Below, piece after piece: positions 34,501 through 38,119 of a stretch of 38,119 nucleotides of DNA. The stretch comes from Bacteroidota bacterium. GTDB lineage: Bacteria; Bacteroidota; Ignavibacteria; Tepidaquicellales; Tepidaquicellaceae. The notes beneath the pieces were generated by a model. It made no database searches. It was given only the letters and a program-made list of their open reading frames with translations, and was not told the origin of the DNA. Numbering within the stretch: the stretch's first letter is position 1; each line of letters starts with the position of its first letter. The translations under genes were made by a program, and so were the position numbers. The DNA is taken from positions 1,977 through 40,095 of the forward strand of contig JAFDZR010000020.1 in assembly GCA_018266875.1 (NCBI GenBank), given 5' to 3'.

Positions 34501-36422
34501 GGATCCTGAAGTCCGATCTCCCAGTCCTGGCTGCCTGCATGTCCCATGAAATTTACCATCAGAGTTCCCCTGTTGATCTGATTTTTTATAGAATCGGAAT
34601 AATTAAAAGTCTCAGCACCGTTCAGATCATTTCTAAGAATATTTACAGGATTTCCCTTTAAAGGAACCGGCAGAACGTAAGGATTTATAAGCGAGTCATA
34701 ATTCAGAGTATAGAAAAGATTCTGCTCATCCAGATTTACGCCGCCGCCTATAAAAGTAAAATCCTTCCACCAGGACTGAGACTGCTGGGTTTCATAAGTA
34801 ATGATGTTGTTAACCATATTCTGCGCTTCAGCAGAGGTATAAGCCGGCAGTCTTCCGATAGCGATCTGATTATAATAAATAAAAGTACCCGTGTTTACGT
34901 TTGAGAAATAATTATCGGAAGAAGGATTTCCTTTTACGGGAACAAGATTATTTGAATAAACAGTTGCCGAAGAATTCTTCTTCGGATCAAGCGAACCTCT
35001 GCCGAACAGACAGATATATTTAATTCTTGGAAGCTGCCAGTTATAATAAACATATCTCGTAAAATTCCTTACAGCGTCCGGATCTTCAATACCGTAATTG
35101 AAAATATCATAGATGTCCTGCATCTCCGCTTTTTTCACTCTGAAGTTGTCATAAGTCTCCCTGTGATTCTGAAGCTGAATAACCTGCGATTCAAATATCT
35201 TCGGATAAATAATCAGATAATCCACGCCGTTTGATGCTGATACCAGATCAGGCACCTGTCTCTGAATTATCCTTATAGGTTTTTTAGTAATGTTCTTATT
35301 GATGATTTCCAGGATACAGTTTTGTTTCGCCGAAAAGATGAGCGTATCTGAACTTACTGAATATGCACTGATCCTTATATTATTTGATACATCGTAAATA
35401 TAAACAGGAGCGGATGAATTAAATCCTGAGAGTTTAATTTTTTTTGAGACAGTGTCAGCTCCCGCAAGCTTCATTTTCGCAAAACTGTTTCTGAATTTAA
35501 GTTTCTGCGGAATGTTCAGTTCAAACAGGTCAATGAACATGTTACCGGAAAATCCTCCGTTTGAAGTATAAGTCGCAGTAACTGTATTTACTGAAGATTC
35601 GGAGAGAAGACTGTCCGGGAAAAAAATTGTTGTATCAATCCTGTCAAAGTCATTCCGCGTAAAAGTGGATACAGCGGTTCCGTTTATTTTTATCTGGAGT
35701 GTGTGTTCATTGAATACGGTAAGTGAAACATTCTGAGGATAAGCGAATACCCTGAGTGAAACAGTTGATTGATTTTTATACAGCAGCGGAAGCGAGAATG
35801 TATCAGACAGACTCTGAGTATTACCAAGCAAGGTCCAGTACCATGATTCTCCAAGATATCTCTCATTTGTAAAATTACCGAAATCATTGGAATTAGTTGC
35901 CTGCCCGATCCAGTAAATTTTATCCTGCTCCCTGTGAAGAAGACTGTTTGAAAAATTAAACGAATAATCACTTGAAGAAGAAAAAGAAGAATTTGCCATT
36001 CTTATTCCGTTTGATCCGCCCCAGTCAATCCAGTAAACATTTGTATCCGAATAAAGACTGTTCCATTCATTGGTAACATACATAACCTGATTATCCTGAT
36101 TATAAACATTCGACAAACCACCGTAATTTCTTGTTCCGTAAAAATCTATATAATCGGAATCATTGAAAACACCGTCAGATTCTCCGTAAAAATACACAGG
36201 TATCTGACTGCCTTTATTATAAAGCTTGACTGTCCGCGGATCGATACCGGAAGTGCTTATCCCTGCATTGGTAAAATCGGTTTTGGTAAGCCTGCAGATC
36301 CCGTCATCGGCGACATATAATTTCAGATAAGTTTTATTGGGAGTGATCCAGTTGTAATTTTGAGAATAAAGAAGACTTGAATATCCTGAGATAATAAGTA
36401 GGGCGAAAAATAAATTTTTCAT
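31566..36422 (-). CDS. Giant gingipain-type (C25) cysteine peptidase with type IX sorting domain
   Basis: A 1618-aa secreted protein. Signal peptide (1-20, cleaved near LLYSQN), then a propeptide-like beta region (NYNWITPNKTYLKLYVADDG). The C25 peptidase domain spans about 395-770: YLIIYPKIFESQV, CLFGRGSLDP, the catalytic His628 in NFMGHAGSQDWE and catalytic Cys658 in IFSMTCYTGK. The remaining about 850 residues are beta-sandwich domains (CARDB-like NIGTNSDSCLVRL around 810). The C-terminal 85 residues (YNFPNPMRSETNFMFDL, then GDNIANGTYLYKLLING and RKLVVLR) form a type IX sorting/FlgD-like domain. It resembles PorU, the T9SS sortase, in the N-terminal part but is about 450 aa longer, so either PorU or a secreted protease is possible. 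Convergent with the lipoprotein gene. Confidence 0.88.
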   Translation of the reverse strand: MKNLFFALLIISGYSSLLYSQNYNWITPNKTYLKLYVADDGICRLTKTDFTNAGISTSGIDPRTVKLYNKGSQIPVYFYGESDGVFNDSDYIDFYGTRNYGGLSNVYNQDNQVMYVTNEWNSLYSDTNVYWIDWGGSNGIRMANSSFSSSSDYSFNFSNSLLHREQDKIYWIGQATNSNDFGNFTNERYLGESWYWTLLGNTQSLSDTFSLPLLYKNQSTVSLRVFAYPQNVSLTVFNEHTLQIKINGTAVSTFTRNDFDRIDTTIFFPDSLLSESSVNTVTATYTSNGGFSGNMFIDLFELNIPQKLKFRNSFAKMKLAGADTVSKKIKLSGFNSSAPVYIYDVSNNIRISAYSVSSDTLIFSAKQNCILEIINKNITKKPIRIIQRQVPDLVSASNGVDYLIIYPKIFESQVIQLQNHRETYDNFRVKKAEMQDIYDIFNYGIEDPDAVRNFTRYVYYNWQLPRIKYICLFGRGSLDPKKNSSATVYSNNLVPVKGNPSSDNYFSNVNTGTFIYYNQIAIGRLPAYTSAEAQNMVNNIITYETQQSQSWWKDFTFIGGGVNLDEQNLFYTLNYDSLINPYVLPVPLKGNPVNILRNDLNGAETFNYSDSIKNQINRGTLMVNFMGHAGSQDWEIGLQDPSILNNSGRFPIIFSMTCYTGKVGEPNFRSFGERFMNMNNKGAVAFFATAGWGFIYSGSFMNTSIYKAFAKDSVRRVGDLIKSATNTLKSDSISFSIRHSVNCYTLMGDPALKIQMPRYPEFSISQSDYKLSSSNPSVNENVTLKIYPKNIGTNSDSCLVRLLINKNFTRYLTKDVMLRNFSNKDSVSFDFRLNSKGIYKASVILDLNNYSPNENKNDNTINFDINVKNVSFVPFKPVNNSVVRQDTVEYTGLNPFINKAPKNITLLLQTDTTGLFNSPVKQLFVNNSPSGVITKFKTLLPVRDTSKVYYWRTNSVIDGDSSGWSSVQIFKYNPLLSASDKSEQDASDTVTTIYRISSPQFAQYELSNTSYNSDNNINGIKINEFNGNLYVKSYGSNGSEASYFSVLDKSIHIDAGGNTGLNLIKVRKVDGKILQFRNFKMLFANSSDSVLNFLNTFDTTHYLMGLNAAYVANTFLLNTNVISKFAQFGSTKIANFRIGFFDTWSFIGYLGASQSDVSETVNRYITSWTLSESSLIKKFRNISGSITINSGPANAWKNFSWNNVLLPSNKILFDVYGVKNDGSSDLLLQNISTNANTDLSSVNAVQYPTLNLTGKLTIDTLTGNSSPALTSFKLNYRNPAETSAELDELWKSDSTAYSGKEIKVRFRYYNAGDLDIPGYVAKVYMLKNYDNYLIRTDTVNVPVQKNNSVVHESKFTVPSLRTGNVSPLTFYVEILPKGNFNEAFTFNNYVYFNLTQVSSGTAGIEVFSDGKRIENGDNVSLKPEIKIVINNNPDLSSSDSHSELREVFLNGVSIIRSNAADKTGKIPDNSGRKSENRIVFQNEIMFYPELIKGENKLRILSGNSDGTSDTVDFSLNVSGDFTIDKLYNFPNPMRSETNFMFDLTGFEDPGSCIIKIYTISGRLIRQIDIPANIGFNTVSWDGKDSDGDNIANGTYLYKLLINGSKSLESEVRKLVVLR

Positions 36423-36601
36423 AAGATAATTATGGGGTTCTTAATTTAAAATGGCAAGAAATTCTATTATCACCTCCCTGGTTTTTTTAATAAATTTTAT
36501 TTAAACTCATATAAAATAAGAATAAATAATTTAAATTAAAACGTTTTCCTTATTCACCGTTTACACTGAAGTATATAATTTTTCACTGTATATATGTTAA
36601 T

Positions 36602-36633
36602 AAAAAAGCCGGACAATACTGCCCGGCTTTTTA
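36602..36633 (-). terminator. Rho-independent terminator
   Basis: A perfect 10-bp stem AAAAAGCCGG (36603-36612) / CCGGCTTTTT (36623-36632) with a 10-nt loop and T runs on both strands. It sits about 23 nt after the stop codon of the surface protein gene on the minus strand and separates it from the C25 peptidase gene. Confidence 0.85.
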
Positions 36634-36655
36634 TTAACAGTTATTTTCAGAAATA

Positions 36656-38119
36656 TTATTTGATAAGTGACATCTTCAGTACTTTGCTGATGCCGCTGTA
36701 TTCAATTCTGTAGAAGTATATTCCGCTTGAAAGATTTGAACCGTTGAAATCTACAGTGTAATATCCTGCGGTTCTGAATCCGTTTGTTATGACTGATACA
36801 AGTTTACCGCTGTTATCATAAACAGAAACATTTACGTTTCCGTCTTTCGGCAGACTGAAATCAATCTTAGTACTCGGATTGAACGGGTTCGGATAGTTCT
36901 GCGATAATGTGAACTGATCAGGAATGCCTACGGTTACTTCACCGTTCAGATCAAAATATTCGTAGTTTCCGTTGTAGTCAATCTGTTTCAGTCTGTAGCT
37001 GTAAGTTCCTGAGTTCAGATTCCTGTCCGTGAATTCATAATTCTTTGCCTCAGCTGTCGTGCCGTTTCCTGTTACATTTCCTGCCTTTGTCCAGGTTCCG
37101 TTTGCTGATCTTTCAATATCGAAACCTGAATTGTTTGTTTCATGAGCAGTGGACCAGTTCAGGATCACATTCCTTCCGCTGACTGAAGATACAAATGAAC
37201 TCAACTCAACTGGGAGCGGATTATCAAGCCAGGTTTTAAATACCGTATCAGCAAGACTTCCCGTGGATCCGATTATGGTGTCTTTTCCTGCAACAGTTCC
37301 TGTATAACAGTACTGTGCTATTCCGCTTGCATTGGTAAATGCAAATCCTGCTCCGGGGTTTACACCTTTTCTCAGGTAGTCAACCCTGACTCCAACTACA
37401 GGATTATTGAACTGATCGAGAACGAGTCCGTCCACGCAGTGCTGTGTGTTTATTAAGTTCGATGCAGTATCAGGAGTTACATTGAGACTTGCAACTGTTG
37501 CTATCGGTGCAAGCGACAAACCTCCCGGATATCCGTAAGAGTCATCATCATTGAATCCGTACTGGAATGCTCCGAACGGAAGAGTTGCGGCTAAATTATG
37601 TGAGCCGATACTGACAATTACCTGCGCACCGGAAAATCCGCTTGCTCCGATAGGAGTGAATTCAACTACGGGAACAGGCACTCCGTCTAGTGTAAGTGAT
37701 CCGACTACTGAATTAGGTGCAACCAGGTTTATATAGTGAGCTACATATCCGGATACAGTTGTAAGAGTATAACCTGCAAGATACTGTTCATATGGCGGTA
37801 TTATCATCATAAACGGATCTCCCGGATTGCCGGAAAAGCTGGATCCGTTTGAATACTGACAGACTAATACAGATTTATCTGAAGTAATTATTGTCTGAGC
37901 CGTTAAGACAGTTTCAATAAATTGTCCTGCGTTTATAGGTGCCTGAGGAACTCCGGCTATTGTTACATTTGTGCCGTTCTGATTTGCAAGTATTCTCCAG
38001 GTATCTCCGTTTACTCTTGATCTGAGGGGAACAGTTACGAAATTCTTTCCCCAGGTTGAAGTCGGCGGGAGCATTTCACATATGTGATCACAGTATACAA
38101 AACCGCCGGCAATGTTGGC
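36656..38119 (-). CDS. Surface protein with IgGFc-binding-like and type IX sorting domains (5' end missing)
   Basis: The frame stays open to the right edge (the last 15 codons read ANIAGGFVYCDHICE before MLPP), so the N-terminus lies outside the window and the internal Met at 38074 is not the start. Visible part: an IgGFc-binding-like N-terminal domain (DHICEMLPPTSTWGKNFV, then GDTWRILANQNGTNVTI and GDPFMMIIPPYEQYLAGY); a Big-1-like Ig domain (VLDQFNNPVVGVRVDYLRKG); a fibronectin-like module (PVELSSFVSSVSGRNVILNW, ETNNSGFDIERS); and the C-terminal type IX sorting domain with QNYPNPFNPSTKIDFSLPKD. Exported by the type IX system to the surface; probable adhesion role. Followed by a strong terminator. 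The sorting domain is the best taxonomic marker in the window. Confidence 0.85.
   Translation of the reverse strand, partial: ANIAGGFVYCDHICEMLPPTSTWGKNFVTVPLRSRVNGDTWRILANQNGTNVTIAGVPQAPINAGQFIETVLTAQTIITSDKSVLVCQYSNGSSFSGNPGDPFMMIIPPYEQYLAGYTLTTVSGYVAHYINLVAPNSVVGSLTLDGVPVPVVEFTPIGASGFSGAQVIVSIGSHNLAATLPFGAFQYGFNDDDSYGYPGGLSLAPIATVASLNVTPDTASNLINTQHCVDGLVLDQFNNPVVGVRVDYLRKGVNPGAGFAFTNASGIAQYCYTGTVAGKDTIIGSTGSLADTVFKTWLDNPLPVELSSFVSSVSGRNVILNWSTAHETNNSGFDIERSANGTWTKAGNVTGNGTTAEAKNYEFTDRNLNSGTYSYRLKQIDYNGNYEYFDLNGEVTVGIPDQFTLSQNYPNPFNPSTKIDFSLPKDGNVNVSVYDNSGKLVSVITNGFRTAGYYTVDFNGSNLSSGIYFYRIEYSGISKVLKMSLIK

Overview
The window looks like a low-GC chromosome of a Bacteroidota/Ignavibacteria-type bacterium. 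The evidence is secreted proteins ending in the QNYPNPFNPSTKI type of type IX secretion sorting domain, a very long gingipain-type (C25) peptidase, several lipoproteins, and promoter elements of the Bacteroidota form TAnnTTTG. Nearly every gene between about 2.9 and 30 kb lies on the minus strand.

Layout: (1) 1-2.9 kb: repeat-rich spacer DNA, then an ECF sigma factor with a small membrane protein (plus strand), then three hairpin-bearing direct repeats. (2) 2.9-25.4 kb: a large type III CRISPR-Cas island on the minus strand. In transcription order it holds cas6; cas10, a fused cold-shock-like/Csm2 gene, csm3 and csm4; a BrnT/BrnA toxin-antitoxin pair; a signalling cassette of Csx3-ATPase fusion, Card1/Can2-type nuclease and NE0113-type CARF protein; a run of tiny and small genes (two membrane peptides, a glycine-rich membrane protein, two unknowns, an HNH protein); an unknown protein, a DUF4407 membrane protein and a DUF6794-like lipoprotein; cas1, cas2 and a TPR protein; an array of 41 repeats and 40 spacers; and a second TPR protein at its old end. 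(3) 25.4-27.8 kb: spacer DNA with composite palindromic repeats around a secreted Ig-like-repeat protein. (4) 27.8-38.1 kb: housekeeping and envelope genes (vitamin B12/metal-type binding lipoprotein, secreted protein of unknown role, tsaD with a lipoprotein, C25 peptidase, and a surface protein cut by the right edge).

How the island probably works: Cas6 trims the array transcript. Cas10, Csm2, Csm3 and Csm4 form the RNA-guided complex, and I find no csm5. Csm3 keeps the aspartate for target RNA cleavage and Cas10 keeps GGDD for cyclic oligoadenylate synthesis. Card1 is the likely cyclic-oligoadenylate-activated nuclease, while Csx3 and perhaps the NE0113-type protein destroy or sense the signal.

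Most notable observations: (a) three promoters in the island share one architecture, a CGCAATGTTT..GGAA operator exactly 27 nt upstream of a TAnnTTTG element, placed before cas10, before the two tiny membrane peptides, and before the lipoprotein-cas1-cas2-TPR run. This ties the unknown small genes and the lipoprotein to the CRISPR system. (b) Csm2 carries an N-terminal cold-shock-like domain. (c) Csm5 is absent. (d) Spacers are strongly purine-biased on the strand opposite to the predicted crRNA, as expected if crRNAs are antisense to mRNAs.
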